From: Sulfopaludibacter sp963835555
GTDB taxonomy: Bacteria > Acidobacteriota > Terriglobia > Bryobacterales > Bryobacteraceae
Assembly: GCA_963835555.1 (NCBI GenBank)
Contig: CAWIGC010000020.1
Span: 62,001-126,000 of the forward strand
Length of the DNA: 64,000 nucleotides
Direction: 5' to 3'
The translations under genes and the position numbers were made by a program. The notes below the pieces were generated by a model. It saw only the letters and a list, made by a program, of their open reading frames with translations. It was not told the DNA's origin and did not search any database. Of the stretch, positions 19,801 to 28,297 are shown piece after piece (position 1 is the stretch's first letter; each line of letters opens with the position of its first letter).

Positions 19801-20004
19801 CGCGACCTTCTCGGTAGAGATGCGACTGGTGAACGGCAGGGGATACACGCGCCCGCTGCTGCCCTGGTAGACCCGCTTCTCCAGGAACATAGGATTTTTG
19901 TCCGGCGCCTCGGGCAAATAGGAGGGGATGACGACGGGCTCCTGCCAGGCCTTGACCGCGCCCGATTGCCCAGCCGGCGCGAGAGGAAGTTGAAATTCAG
20001 TCAT
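16840..20004 (-). CDS. DUF5107 domain protein with C-terminal TPR array
   Basis: 1054 residues from ATG 20004 (MTEFQLPLAP); an in-frame start 15 bases upstream is possible. About residues 30-380 form the DUF5107 domain, a beta-sandwich resembling galactose-mutarotase-like folds, with VRVMILPEIGGRIHVGLDKASGYDFFYRQNV and WPQHHRPATFMPVD. From about residue 480 to the end there are many TPR motifs (for example FSKALYHLNEALRVNTDHLHARCL). No signal peptide is visible, so it is probably cytoplasmic. The fold and neighbours (GH2 enzyme, sugar porter) suggest that it binds or processes a sugar, but no reaction has been settled. Confidence 0.85.
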   Translation of the reverse strand: MTEFQLPLAPAGQSGAVKAWQEPVVIPSYLPEAPDKNPMFLEKRVYQGSSGRVYPLPFTSRISTEKVAHTWQAAHLENEFVRVMILPEIGGRIHVGLDKASGYDFFYRQNVIKPALVGLAGPWASGGVEFNWPQHHRPATFMPVDIEIESHADGSQTIWCQDRDPMTRLQGMHGVCLHPGKSYVELKVRLYNCTPFVQTFLWWANAAVRVHEEYQSFFPPDVHYVADHARRAMSSYPLCTGTYYGVDYAARAPHNDLTWYRNIPVPTSYMAMGSSEDFMGGYDHRAQAGLVHVANHHISPGKKQWTWGNHPFGYAWDRNLTDSDGPYVELMAGVYTDNQPDFSFLAPYETKTFSQYWYPIQKIGPVQFASLDAAISLQVADGVARVGVCVTSPLPGATVRLDPVASWTRDLAPGVGFRAEAEVGAEPLTVIVSTPTREVARYVPRIEEPAGEAPPPATEPPLPEEIATADELYLTGLHLDQYRHATRHPEIYWQEALRRDPADSRCNNAMGLWHLRRGEFIEAEQRFRRAIATLTRLNANPYDGEPHYNLGLTLRFLDRLDDAYAAFYKSAWCAAWRSPAYYAIAEIDTQRGDFSKALYHLNEALRVNTDHLHARCLCVMVLRRLGQEAEAANFLEKTLALNPLDPWASYLAGRPIPGGNQSRLDLAFDCARAGLEAEADEILAGADFTATDGSAPMVLYALGRWEEAAAASPDYCFPSRLEEMIVLEAAIRTNPSDARARYYLGNLLYDRRRHREAIEHWEWSVKLDWNFSISWRNLGIAHFNVRRDAEAARDCFDRALRANPYDARLLYERDQLWKRTGIDPGRRLAEFEAALPLVEERDDLCVELAALYNQTRQPEKAAALLESRRFQPWEGGEGLALQQHERAHILLGRRALAAGDSETARAHFERALECPENLGEARHPLAVPYDIYYWLGEAGAEGDWYEQAARGDTYYSALALRRLNRHAEAAEVCGVLLAASERIHSQPPRVDYFATSLPAMLLFDDDPARAAEIQAAFLEAQGRLGLGQTEAARFLLRRVLELDSSHAGAADLPD

Positions 20005-20012
20005 CAAGTTCC

Positions 20013-20120
20013 TCACCACGGAGACACGGAGAACACGGAGGAAGCACGGAGAATTTTGGAATCTCCACCCCTGAATCTCCTCTCCGTGTTTCCTCCGTGT
20101 TCTTCGTGGCTCCGTGGTGA
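20013..20120. repeat. long inverted repeat (40-base arms, 28-base loop)
   Basis: The left arm, 20013-20052, and right arm, 20081-20120, pair at 37 of 40 positions. Both are built from degenerate repeats of ACACGGAGA. The element fills most of the gap between the GH2 gene and the DUF5107 gene. It could end or attenuate transcription, or protect RNA between two co-transcribed genes. Similar CACGGAG-rich palindromes are dispersed in many environmental genomes. Confidence 0.8.
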
Positions 20121-20131
20121 ATCATGGCTCC

Positions 20132-22891
20132 CTACCTCGCCCAACTCTCGATTTCCTCCATGCTCAAATATTGCTTCGGCTGGAACCTGTCGCTACCGGC
20201 GTAATCGAGGAGGCTGCGAAGAAGTTGGCGGGCCACGGGTCGCCGCTCCAAATCGGTGGCGAGATCGAAAGAGACAGCCAGAAGTTTGCCCTTCCCCACG
20301 GCCGCCTCTACCACAGCGCCGAGTTTGTGGTTGCGATGGAAATCGTCGATCACCTGAATGATCGGGCGGAAGGCCGGCGGCGTCTGGTCCAGGATGAAGG
20401 CGTGGGAACCTTCGGTCAGCTCCCAATATTGCCAGTCGGAGTGGCTGGCCGTGGGGAATCCGGAGAGCGCGGGATGCGCGGGGTCGCAAAGAATGCCCAT
20501 GGTGCCGGGCTGATTATTGAAGTAGCCGTTGGACCAGAAGACCGGCAGAAAACGCATGGGCTGCAGGCCTGGCCCTTTCTGTGTCGCAGGCGTCAGGAGC
20601 ACCACTTTGCGGCCTTGATTCAGCGCGCTCTCCGCCGCGGCGTCGAGCACGCTCGTGACCAGCACGCCGGGCGGTGCGGGTACGGGCGCAGCCTTGGGAT
20701 AAACCCAAACGTCCCAACTGTTGCTGGCTTCGGTACCTGCCAGAGCGATAGTGATTTTCCAATGCGCGGCCCGCGGGGAATCCAGCGGCAGGTGAATATC
20801 GCCGAGTGCCGTGACGCTGCCGCACGGAGTGCCGGCGCGCGGAAATTCGCCGGACGCGATGGTGCGGCCTTCGTCATCGGTCACGCGCCAGGACGCCTCG
20901 GCCCCTGTGAGCGGCTCGCGTCCGTAGTGCGCCAATTCGGCGTGCGCGGTGAAGGATTCGCCCGCGGTCCACACAAATTTTTTCATGCGCAAGAGCGGGA
21001 CCGTAGGGCCGGAGAAGCGGCGGAACTCCTCGGGCCTAAGGATGCCCTTGGAATCCCAAAAGGAATCCAAAAGCCCCACCAGCGCCTCGCCCTGTCCCGG
21101 GAAATCCTCCAGTTGCAGAAGAAAGAAGCCTCCATAACCGGACGTGCGCAGGGCGGCCTCCATATCTTCTTTATACACAGCCCACGAGAATCTGCCGGAC
21201 GCGATTTGAAATTCGTGGGCCTCATCGATCATGCCGCGGGCAGCCAGCGAATCGCGGAACGGCTCCAGATTCCGAGCCTTCAGCACGCCGGTGTATTTGC
21301 CGATCTCGCTGAAATCGGGGTAGACGGCCCACTGTCCCATCTCGTGCGTCACCAGCGGCACGGGCACGGCGGCCACGGAGTCGGCGAAATCGTGATCGGT
21401 GCCCTCCTCGGCCTTGGTGAAGCGGGTGCCGTTGATGCGCAGGCGGCCGATTGAGGTTTGTTGCGTCACGTAATAGTCGGAGGTGGGGCCGGGAACGCGG
21501 CGGCGATGGTCGGCGGAAAAGGTATAGAGGCGGCGCGGGTCGGCCTTTTTGAATTCGGCCACCAGGTCGTCCATGAACTTGTCGTCGCCGATGAGTTCGT
21601 TGCCCAGACAAAGCATCGTGAAAGAAGGATGATTGCCGTATGTTCGGAGAATGCGGCGGCCTTCGGCGCGCATATATTCGCTGAGCACGGGATCTTTGCC
21701 GGCGGTCTTATTCCACACGGGAAGCTCGACATGAAGCAGAAAGCCCGCGCGGTCCGCGGCGATAAACGCAGCCTCGGGCGGGCAGTAGGAGTGGAAGCGG
21801 AAAGCGTTCAGGCCGTACGATCGGGCGATCCGGAAGATGCGCTCCCACGCCGCCACGCCGGTGGGCGGATAGCCCGTGAGCGGCCAGATGTTGCACTCCA
21901 AAGTTCCGCGCAGAAATACGGGCCGGCCGTTCAGCAGGAACTGCGTGCCGCGCGTGGCGATGGTGCGGAGGCCGAAGGGAATCGCGCGCCGGTCGCTGAA
22001 ACGGCCGGCGGTCAGCGATAGCTCCAGCGTATAAAGCGCGGGGTCGAACTCGTCCCACGGTTTGGCGGCGGGCACCGGCAGCGTGAAGGTAAGAGTCCGC
22101 GTAGCGCCGGCTTCGGTGAGGTGCGCGGCAGTGGAGGCTCCGGCGGCGTGAGCGGTCAACTCTCCCGAGACCGCGGCGCCGGTGGCATTACGGACCACAC
22201 AGGTGATGTGCAGCGTCTTCTGCGCGGCGTCGGTAGCGATGCTGGCGGAATCGATCCAGACGCGGTCGGTGGCGCGCAGGGAGATCTCGCCCACGATGCC
22301 GTTCCAATTGGTCTGCGTGTGCTCGGTAAGGCTGTGAGCGTTGCGGCCCACGTCGATCTTGTACGTGTTGTCCACGCAGAGCGTGATGCGGTGGGGACCG
22401 GGTGTCAGCCCCACGCTCAGATCGTACTCATGCGGCGTGGAAAGGCTGTTGCGCATCCCGGCGGCGATGCCATCCACCCATACTTCCGTCTGCCAGTGCG
22501 GGCGCTCCAGAAAAAGCGTGATATGCAAGCCGCGCCAGCTTTCGGGAATCACGACATTCTTCTGATACCAGGCAGGGCCTTCGTACTTGTAGGGGCGGGT
22601 GAGCCAGCCGGTATCGGGCTCGATCACCTTGACGCCGAAGCCGGCCTGATCCGTACTGCCCGGGAGAAAAATCACGTCGGGGCCGATGCTCCGCATGTAG
22701 CGTTCATCGGCGTGGCCCTTGTTGTCAGGGTCGAGCGAGAAGGCCCAGGAGCCCTCCAGGTCGATCTGCCGGAGGTCCGCGGCGAACAGGCCGGAGGAAA
22801 GAAGAAGCAGAAGGATCAGTTGCAGCAGCTTCAAAAATCGAGAGTAACATTTTTCGCTTGACGCCGAGGTGTACTGCGGGTAATAATACAC
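20132..22891 (-). CDS. glycoside hydrolase family 2 enzyme, exported
   Basis: 919 residues from GTG 22891. TTG 22834 is an alternative that gives a tighter signal peptide (MKLLQLILLLLLSSGLFA); neither start has a good ribosome site. After the signal come the GH2 sugar-binding jelly roll (WYQKNVVIPESWRGLHITLFLERP, EVWVDG), an immunoglobulin-like domain, and a TIM barrel with FLLNGRPVFLRG and GLNAFRFHSYCPPEAAFIAADRAG. The acid/base glutamate is in LCLGNELIG (near 21600) and the nucleophile is probably the glutamate of THEMGQW (near 21340). The substrate may be a beta-galactoside, -mannoside or -glucuronide. Product uptake by the linked sugar porter is likely. Confidence 0.85.
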   Translation of the reverse strand: MYYYPQYTSASSEKCYSRFLKLLQLILLLLLSSGLFAADLRQIDLEGSWAFSLDPDNKGHADERYMRSIGPDVIFLPGSTDQAGFGVKVIEPDTGWLTRPYKYEGPAWYQKNVVIPESWRGLHITLFLERPHWQTEVWVDGIAAGMRNSLSTPHEYDLSVGLTPGPHRITLCVDNTYKIDVGRNAHSLTEHTQTNWNGIVGEISLRATDRVWIDSASIATDAAQKTLHITCVVRNATGAAVSGELTAHAAGASTAAHLTEAGATRTLTFTLPVPAAKPWDEFDPALYTLELSLTAGRFSDRRAIPFGLRTIATRGTQFLLNGRPVFLRGTLECNIWPLTGYPPTGVAAWERIFRIARSYGLNAFRFHSYCPPEAAFIAADRAGFLLHVELPVWNKTAGKDPVLSEYMRAEGRRILRTYGNHPSFTMLCLGNELIGDDKFMDDLVAEFKKADPRRLYTFSADHRRRVPGPTSDYYVTQQTSIGRLRINGTRFTKAEEGTDHDFADSVAAVPVPLVTHEMGQWAVYPDFSEIGKYTGVLKARNLEPFRDSLAARGMIDEAHEFQIASGRFSWAVYKEDMEAALRTSGYGGFFLLQLEDFPGQGEALVGLLDSFWDSKGILRPEEFRRFSGPTVPLLRMKKFVWTAGESFTAHAELAHYGREPLTGAEASWRVTDDEGRTIASGEFPRAGTPCGSVTALGDIHLPLDSPRAAHWKITIALAGTEASNSWDVWVYPKAAPVPAPPGVLVTSVLDAAAESALNQGRKVVLLTPATQKGPGLQPMRFLPVFWSNGYFNNQPGTMGILCDPAHPALSGFPTASHSDWQYWELTEGSHAFILDQTPPAFRPIIQVIDDFHRNHKLGAVVEAAVGKGKLLAVSFDLATDLERRPVARQLLRSLLDYAGSDRFQPKQYLSMEEIESWAR

Positions 22892-22896
22892 ATGTG
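22889..22896. promoter_or_regulatory. 8-base palindrome shared by two divergent start codons
   Basis: CACATGTG lies exactly between the divergent GH2 and GntR genes and contains both proposed GTG starts (22891-22889 on the minus strand and 22894-22896 on the plus strand). It is a possible operator for the GntR-type regulator, but short palindromes also arise by chance. Confidence 0.3.
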
Positions 22897-23286
22897 ATAC
22901 CCTTTCGGGTGGCCTTTAAGCCGGGCAGCTCGCTATACGAGCAGGTCGTATATGCGGCGAAAAAGGCCCTCATCTCCGGTCAACTGCGGCCGGGTGACGC
23001 CTTCCCGTCGGTGCGCACCATCAGCACGGAACTCAAAATCAATCCGAATACCGCACACAAAGTGATCACGCACCTGCTGAACGAAGGCCTGCTGGAGGTG
23101 CATCCCGGCATGGGCACGGTGGTGGCGGCGCTGCCGGCATCCTCTGCCGCGGCGCGGACGCGCCTGCTGGATAACGAACTGGAGCAACTGGTGGTAGAGG
23201 CCAAAAAACTGTCGATCGGCCTGGACCAGGTGGCCGGCGCGCTGGCCGCGCACTGGCATCGTCTGGACGGAAAGGAGAGGAAATGA
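22894..23286 (+). CDS. GntR-family regulator, YtrA type
   Basis: 130 residues from GTG 22894 (VIPFRVAFKPGSSLYEQVVYA), the family's usual N-terminus. The winged helix covers about residues 8-75, with the recognition region GDAFPSVRTISTELKINPNTAHKVITHL. Only a short helical tail follows, with no ligand domain, as in the YtrA subfamily. Such regulators usually control the ABC transporter genes directly downstream. The stop codon overlaps the ABC ATPase start as ATGA (23283-23286), showing coupling. Confidence 0.88.
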   Translation: MIPFRVAFKPGSSLYEQVVYAAKKALISGQLRPGDAFPSVRTISTELKINPNTAHKVITHLLNEGLLEVHPGMGTVVAALPASSAAARTRLLDNELEQLVVEAKKLSIGLDQVAGALAAHWHRLDGKERK

Positions 23287-24185
23287 GCTCGGTAATTCGC
23301 ACGGATGCGTTGTCCAAAGATTACCGGCACACGGAGGCGCTGCGCGACCTGGCGCTGGACGTGCCGGAGGGCAGCATTTACGCCCTGGTGGGTCCGAACG
23401 GCGCGGGCAAAACCACCGCCATCAAAGTGCTCATGAACATTTTGCGGCCCACCGGAGGGCGCAGCCGAAGTGTTGGACGTGGATTCCCGCAAGCTGGGGC
23501 CGGCCGAGTTCGCGCGCATCGGGTACGTTTCCGAAAACCAGGAGATGCCGGAGTGGATGACGGTGGAATATTTTCTGCGCTTCCTCCGGCCGTTTTATCC
23601 CACCTGGGACGAAGCGTTGGCCGAAGAACTGCTGCGGCAGTTCGAGATTGCCGCGCGACCGCAAACTGCGCCAACTCTCGCGCGGCATGCGCATGAAGGC
23701 TGCGCTGGCTTCCTCGCTGGCCTACCGTCCCAAGCTGATTGTGCTGGACGAGCCATTCACGGGGCTGGACGCGCTGGTGCGCGATGAACTGATCGAGGGA
23801 CTCCTGGCACGCGCGGGAGAACACGACGATTTTTATTTCGTCGCACGACCTGGCGGAGATCGAAAGCTTCGCCAGCCACGTGGGCTATCTGGAACAAGGG
23901 CGGCTGCGATTTTCCGAAGAACTGGACACGCTCACGGGGCGCTTCCGCGAGGTGGTGTTGACGTTCGACGGGCCGCGAGCCTTGCCTGCGGGCCTGCCCC
24001 GCTCGTGGGTGCAGACGGAAACAATCGGGCCGGTGATTCGCTTCGTGGATACCGAGTTCGACGCGGAGCGCACGCCCGCCACGGTACGCGGCCTGTTTCC
24101 GGACGTCCGCGACATCACCGGAAACGGCATGCCGCTGCGCTCCATCTTCGTCGCCCTGGCAAAGGCCGGCCGGGCTGCCGCTTAG
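23283..24185 (+). pseudogene. ABC transporter ATPase, interrupted by three frameshifts
   Basis: The start reads MSSVIRTDALSKDYRHTEAL and contains Walker A, GPNGAGKTT, near residue 38. Frame 2 carries EVLDVDSRKLGPAEFARIGYVSENQ with the Q-loop. Frame 3 carries LSRGMRMKAAL (signature) and LIVLDEPFTGLD (Walker B). The last frame carries SSHDLAEIESFASHVGYLEQG with the H-loop. The changes lie near 23460, 23655 and 23825, the last beside a T run. Each equals one extra base; removing three bases gives 300 codons. All catalytic motifs survive, so sequencing insertions are as likely as true decay. If real, the transporter lacks its ATPase. Confidence 0.8.
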
Positions 24186-24193
24186 AGAATGTC

Positions 24194-25731
24194 ATGCGAG
24201 ATGCTCTGCTGATTTTTCGCAAAGATGTGGACCACCGGCGGGGGGCGGTGAGCGCGTTCCTCCTGTTGGTGATGGCGCGCATGGCAATCGACATCCTGTT
24301 GCCGCGGCACAGCGAACTGGCGGGGGCGCAGACGGCTCTCGGAATTCTCTTCCTGATAGCGGCAATCGGATTGATTTACGATGCCGTCAAACAGGAGAGA
24401 ATCGTGGGCGACGGGCAATACTGGCTGACGCGTCCTTTTCCGTGGGGCAGTATTCTGACGGCGAAGGCTCTCTTCATCGTTTTGTTTATTATGCTGCCCG
24501 TGCTGGTCACTGGCGCCGTTGCGCTGGCGGTGAACGGCGTCTGGCCCGTGGTCGGCTCGCCGCTGGTGCTGACTCTGGCGTTCACTGGCGCAGTCATAGT
24601 GACGCTAGCGTCGGTGACCCGGACCACCGTGCAGTTTGTTCTTTCGGCGGTGGTGTACGCGGGTTTGTCCGTTCTTTTCGACCCCCGTCATGGAGCATTT
24701 GTTCGGCTACGAAACGGGCATGTGGGGAAGCGCCCAGTCGGTGCGCTTCGCCGCCGACATCGCCGTATACATCGCCGTGATGGCAGCGGTGATCTTCCTG
24801 CAATACCGGCGCCGGGCCACGCCCGTTTCGCGCGGCGTGCTGAGCGCCGGACTCCTGGTATTGGTGATTGGGCTGCCGGGCTGGCGCCTTGCCTTTGCGT
24901 TCCTCCAAATGCTCCACGGCCCTGGCGCCAGCGGCAGCGTGCAAATCGCTTTCGATGCGGTGCGGTCCCCGCAGGTCTCGCCGGGCGGCTGGAGCAATGC
25001 GACCACTTACGACGCCGTGGGTGTCAGGATTCCCATAGCCATAACAGGTATTCCCACCGGCGCGGGCATCGTGGCCGAGCGCGTGCGCACCACCATCGAT
25101 GCGCCCGGCGGCGCCCATTGGGATTCCGGTTGGCGCTTTGTCGGCGGCATTGTGGGGCGGGGGGAATTGCAGGCGGGCCAACGCCTCATCACCGCGCGCA
25201 ACGACTACTGGCTGGAGTTGAACGTCGATAGTTCCTTTTATGACAGCGCGAAATTGCGGCAGGCGCCGGTTCGCGTGCGGAGCACCGCGGCGTTTACGAC
25301 TCTGTCCGCGCCCCGGATTGCCCGGATGCCCATACCGAGTACGGCACACCCGATGGGTCAAGGCAATCTATGTTCGGTCTCCATTCCCGATGGAATCCAA
25401 CTCGCGATTACCTGTCTCTCGGGCGTCCGGCGGAGATTTGACCGATGCCACATTTGCCTTGACCGACGGGCAGCACACGGCCAGAATCGCCATGGGGCCG
25501 AATGTTCCTGGACTTTCGGCCTGGACCATTTTCTCTTCCACCATCACCTCTCTCGACTTGGCCGAACCCACTCCCAGCGGCCAGGTGCGCGCGTTTTTTG
25601 CGCGTCCGACCATGGTGGAGATCGCGAGGCAAAACACCACCGGCTATTTCGAACGCAGCTTGACGATAGACAACATTCGCTTGGGATCTTACGAAGCCGG
25701 CCGCTCTGGTCCAAGGAGTCTGGTATGGTGA
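24194..25731 (+). pseudogene. ABC transporter permease, interrupted by two frameshifts
   Basis: From ATG 24194 the sequence reads MRDALLIFRKDVDHRRGAVS and has several membrane segments (LGILFLIAAIGLIYDAV, ALFIVLFIMLPVLVTGAVAL). It contains GDGQYWLTRPFPWGSILTAK, a motif shared with the next gene (GDRQYWLTRPFTWYHLAAAK). Frame changes lie at a run of five C near 24682 and near 25425. Each equals one extra base, and removing two bases gives 512 codons. The second half is a large extracytoplasmic beta-rich domain. It overlaps the next permease by 7 bases. Confidence 0.8.
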
Positions 25732-27179
25732 CCATGCGCAAGATCGCCGTGCTCGCGCGCAAAGACCTCCGCTATATCTGGCCGCACCTGCTGGCCGTGC
25801 TGCCGCTGATGTTCGTGTTCGCCACGAGCGACCTGGATCTTCTGACGCGCAACAGGAGTGTTCTGGTGACCACGGGCTGGCAATTGCTTTTCCTGGCGAC
25901 GCCGGTCGCAATCTGGAGCCTGGTGACAGCGCTGATTCATGGGGAACCGCTCGTGGGCGACCGGCAGTATTGGCTCACGCGCCCCTTCACCTGGTATCAC
26001 CTGGCGGCGGCGAAGTGGATCGTCCTCGCCATTTGCATCAACCTGCCGCTATTTCTGTTTCAGGCGATCGCCTTGGGCGCCGCCGGAATCTCGCCGGTCG
26101 CGTATCTGCCGGACCTGCTGTGGCGACAGCTCTTTTTCTCGGTATTCCTGCTGCTGCCGATTGCCGCACTGGCCGCCATCACGCGCACGCAGGGTCAGGT
26201 CGCGCTGGTGTTCCTGCTCGTGGCCGGCCCATTTGCCGCGTGGGCGTGGCTGGCCGGGAACGGACAATATCTGCTGGCGGCCAGCCCGTTTGCCGGCTGG
26301 GGGTGGCTCAGCGGGCACGGGCAATATATCATCGGTGGCGCGCAATGGATCGATGCCTGTGCCATCGCAGTGATTCTGTGCGCCGGGTCGTGCGCAATTC
26401 TCCTGCTGCAATATTCTCAGCGACGGGCGGCGCTGTCCCGGTTCCTGCTCGCCCTCACTGCCCTCTTGTGCATCGGCTATATGATGGTCCCGCAGCAGGC
26501 GGTGTACGGCGCCCTGGTATCGGGCGCGAACATGCGGCTGTCCCTGGACCGCACCGTAAAATACCCGGCGGGTGACTGGCGATACCGGCGGACGGAAGCC
26601 ATCGAGCTGCCCCTTTCGGCGAAAGGTTTGCCCTCGGACTCCGAGTTGACCCTGAACGATTACCGGATCGCTGTGGACAGTCCTGAGGTGCCGGGGTTCC
26701 GGACCGAGGTGAATTTTGTGCGCCTGCACGGCTGGAGCGGACAAGCTGGATTCCTGCAAATCGTTCTCGACCCGAAGACGTCCAAACTGTTGTCCGGTCA
26801 CGAGCTCACGATCCGGGGGCGGATCTATCTCACCCTGATGCGCCGTGCGCAGGTTCTCGACACCGCACCCCGCACGCTTGATATTCCCGGCTTTGGCGTT
26901 TGCAACCGCGACCGTGCACTTTGCCTTTCGCCCGCGCCGCACGCCTCCCTCAGCTTCATTTTCGAACCCGGCGAACAGCGCCCCGGCCGGTACGGCCGCA
27001 TCGTTCCCCTGTCCGATGCCTGCGCGCCCTTACCCGTGTCCCCCTGGCTCTATCCGCTGGACTCTTACCACTACGAGCCTTCTGAGAGCTTCCTGCTGGT
27101 AGAGCGGCCTGCAGGGCGGTTCCTTTTCGACTTCAACTTCCAGCACCTGCGCCTGGAGGATTTTGCGCGTCCCTATTGA
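25725..27179 (+). CDS. ABC transporter permease with extracytoplasmic domain
   Basis: 484 residues from ATG 25725, with AAGGAG six bases before it; MRKIAVLARKDL at 25734 is an alternative start. About six membrane segments lie in residues 20-260, with GDRQYWLTRPFTWYHLAAAK between them, then a beta-rich outer domain of about 200 residues. It is a paralogue of the permease just upstream; the two would form the channel of a YtrA-regulated ABC exporter of unknown substrate. Its last 20 codons are repeated in diverged form at 28298-28363. Confidence 0.85.
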   Translation: MVTMRKIAVLARKDLRYIWPHLLAVLPLMFVFATSDLDLLTRNRSVLVTTGWQLLFLATPVAIWSLVTALIHGEPLVGDRQYWLTRPFTWYHLAAAKWIVLAICINLPLFLFQAIALGAAGISPVAYLPDLLWRQLFFSVFLLLPIAALAAITRTQGQVALVFLLVAGPFAAWAWLAGNGQYLLAASPFAGWGWLSGHGQYIIGGAQWIDACAIAVILCAGSCAILLLQYSQRRAALSRFLLALTALLCIGYMMVPQQAVYGALVSGANMRLSLDRTVKYPAGDWRYRRTEAIELPLSAKGLPSDSELTLNDYRIAVDSPEVPGFRTEVNFVRLHGWSGQAGFLQIVLDPKTSKLLSGHELTIRGRIYLTLMRRAQVLDTAPRTLDIPGFGVCNRDRALCLSPAPHASLSFIFEPGEQRPGRYGRIVPLSDACAPLPVSPWLYPLDSYHYEPSESFLLVERPAGRFLFDFNFQHLRLEDFARPY

Positions 27180-27203
27180 GCCACAGTTTACAAAGTTTTC
27201 GCT

Positions 27204-27425
27204 ATTGGTTGGAACCAAATTTCGTGTTCCAGCCTGTAAGCAGCACCAAGCTCGGCAGGCCAATTCCATGGCGGCTGCCAGGTACGCATCCGCCGTGGTG
27301 CAGGTGAAATCTCAGGTCGCGGGCGAATTGAGGAGCGCCAATTTTCGTCGAAGGCCAGTATCCCACCGGGAGCCAACTGCTGTTCAAGATCGACCCCGCG
27401 CCCTTTGGCGGGCGTTGAGGCACGT
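27204..27425 (+). pseudogene. decayed copy of the RND adaptor 5' end
   Basis: The segment resembles the start of the adaptor gene at 28402: GGAACCA...ATTTC...TTCCAGCCTG.AAGCAG, then CCATGGCGGC, then GTGGTGCAGGTGAAATC.CAG.TCGCGGGCGA, then CTGTTCAAGAT.GACCC. Compared with the intact gene it lacks about 55 and 90 bases at two places and is out of frame. It is preceded by the same 30 bases (27174-27203) that precede the intact copy (28358-28387). It has no coding role. Confidence 0.7.
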
Positions 27426-27575
27426 GGTACCTCTGGGCCCTTTTTGGACCTTGCAAACCTGGCTAAAAGCTGATATTAAGACCTTGTAACCTGAAACACC
27501 CCGGAAGCATACCGCTCAAACCGGGACGCGTTACTGCAATCGGTGGGGAGTCCCTCCGGTTGCCAGGCGGTGACC

Positions 27576-28295
27576 ATGAAGATATACCTACGCGCAGCCG
27601 TTAAGCTTGCTTCTGGCTTGGCTATTCTCGTGGCGTCATTGCATCCCGCACGAGCCGGCCAGATGACGATAACAGCGGTGGAGAGCTTAGTTTCTGGCTT
27701 GGCTTGGGCGTCCGGCGACCCGCAGATTGCGCCCCTCACCGTCAGCACCGGGGACCTGGTTGGAGTATCGCTCGTCCAAAACCTGACAAAATTCGCCATC
27801 ACGGACCTGACGGCAGGCTGCTCTAGCCTCGGTTACGCCTCTTTCAGTGGCGGGTGCTCTTTCACGTTCGATGTTTATCCTGACGAACCCCTTGATTTTG
27901 CAACCCAGGCTGCTGCCCTTAGCCTCGACGGAACCGTACATACATCCAACCCGGATGGAGTTTGGATGCATTTCAGCTACTATACGTGGGGCGAAGTGTC
28001 GTATAGCGATGGAGTGGCCCTCTCCAATCTTCACGATGGTTCGTTCCAGGCCCAATCGGTTCAGGTCGCTCCTTCTCCAGGCAGGATCGCCGGTGTCCGC
28101 ATCCAGGGAACGATCGGCGGTCTTTTCCCCGGGGATACTGTTTCGATGCCGGGGAGCTTCGGCGTGAATCTTGCCGCACCCTTGCCCGCGGCGGTTCCGG
28201 AGCCGGGCTCGCTGGAACTTCTGGGAGTTTCGATTCTAGGTCTCGGCGCCTTCACCAGCCTGAAACGGTTCCGCCGAATCCCGCCGCAGGGATAG
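27576..28295 (+). CDS. PEP-CTERM sorting-domain protein
   Basis: 239 residues from ATG 27576. A signal peptide covers about residues 1-28 (KLASGLAILVASLHPARA). The body is small, beta-rich and contains a cysteine pair (GCSSLGYASFSGGC), with no named domain that I recognise. The C-terminus is a PEP-CTERM signal: AVPEPGS, a hydrophobic stretch (LELLGVSILGLGAF) and KRFRR. It is probably surface-sorted by an exosortase encoded elsewhere. The gene sits between the two copies of a duplicated junction, which suggests that it arrived with the rearrangement. Confidence 0.8.
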   Translation: MKIYLRAAVKLASGLAILVASLHPARAGQMTITAVESLVSGLAWASGDPQIAPLTVSTGDLVGVSLVQNLTKFAITDLTAGCSSLGYASFSGGCSFTFDVYPDEPLDFATQAAALSLDGTVHTSNPDGVWMHFSYYTWGEVSYSDGVALSNLHDGSFQAQSVQVAPSPGRIAGVRIQGTIGGLFPGDTVSMPGSFGVNLAAPLPAAVPEPGSLELLGVSILGLGAFTSLKRFRRIPPQG

Positions 28296-28297
28296 AG

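Noticed and set aside
27430..27575. Possible cyclic-di-GMP (GEMM-type) riboswitch before the PEP-CTERM gene, suggested by GGGACGC and CCGGTTGCC
   Set aside because: The conserved GCAAAGC core and the paired stems are absent or wrongly spaced.
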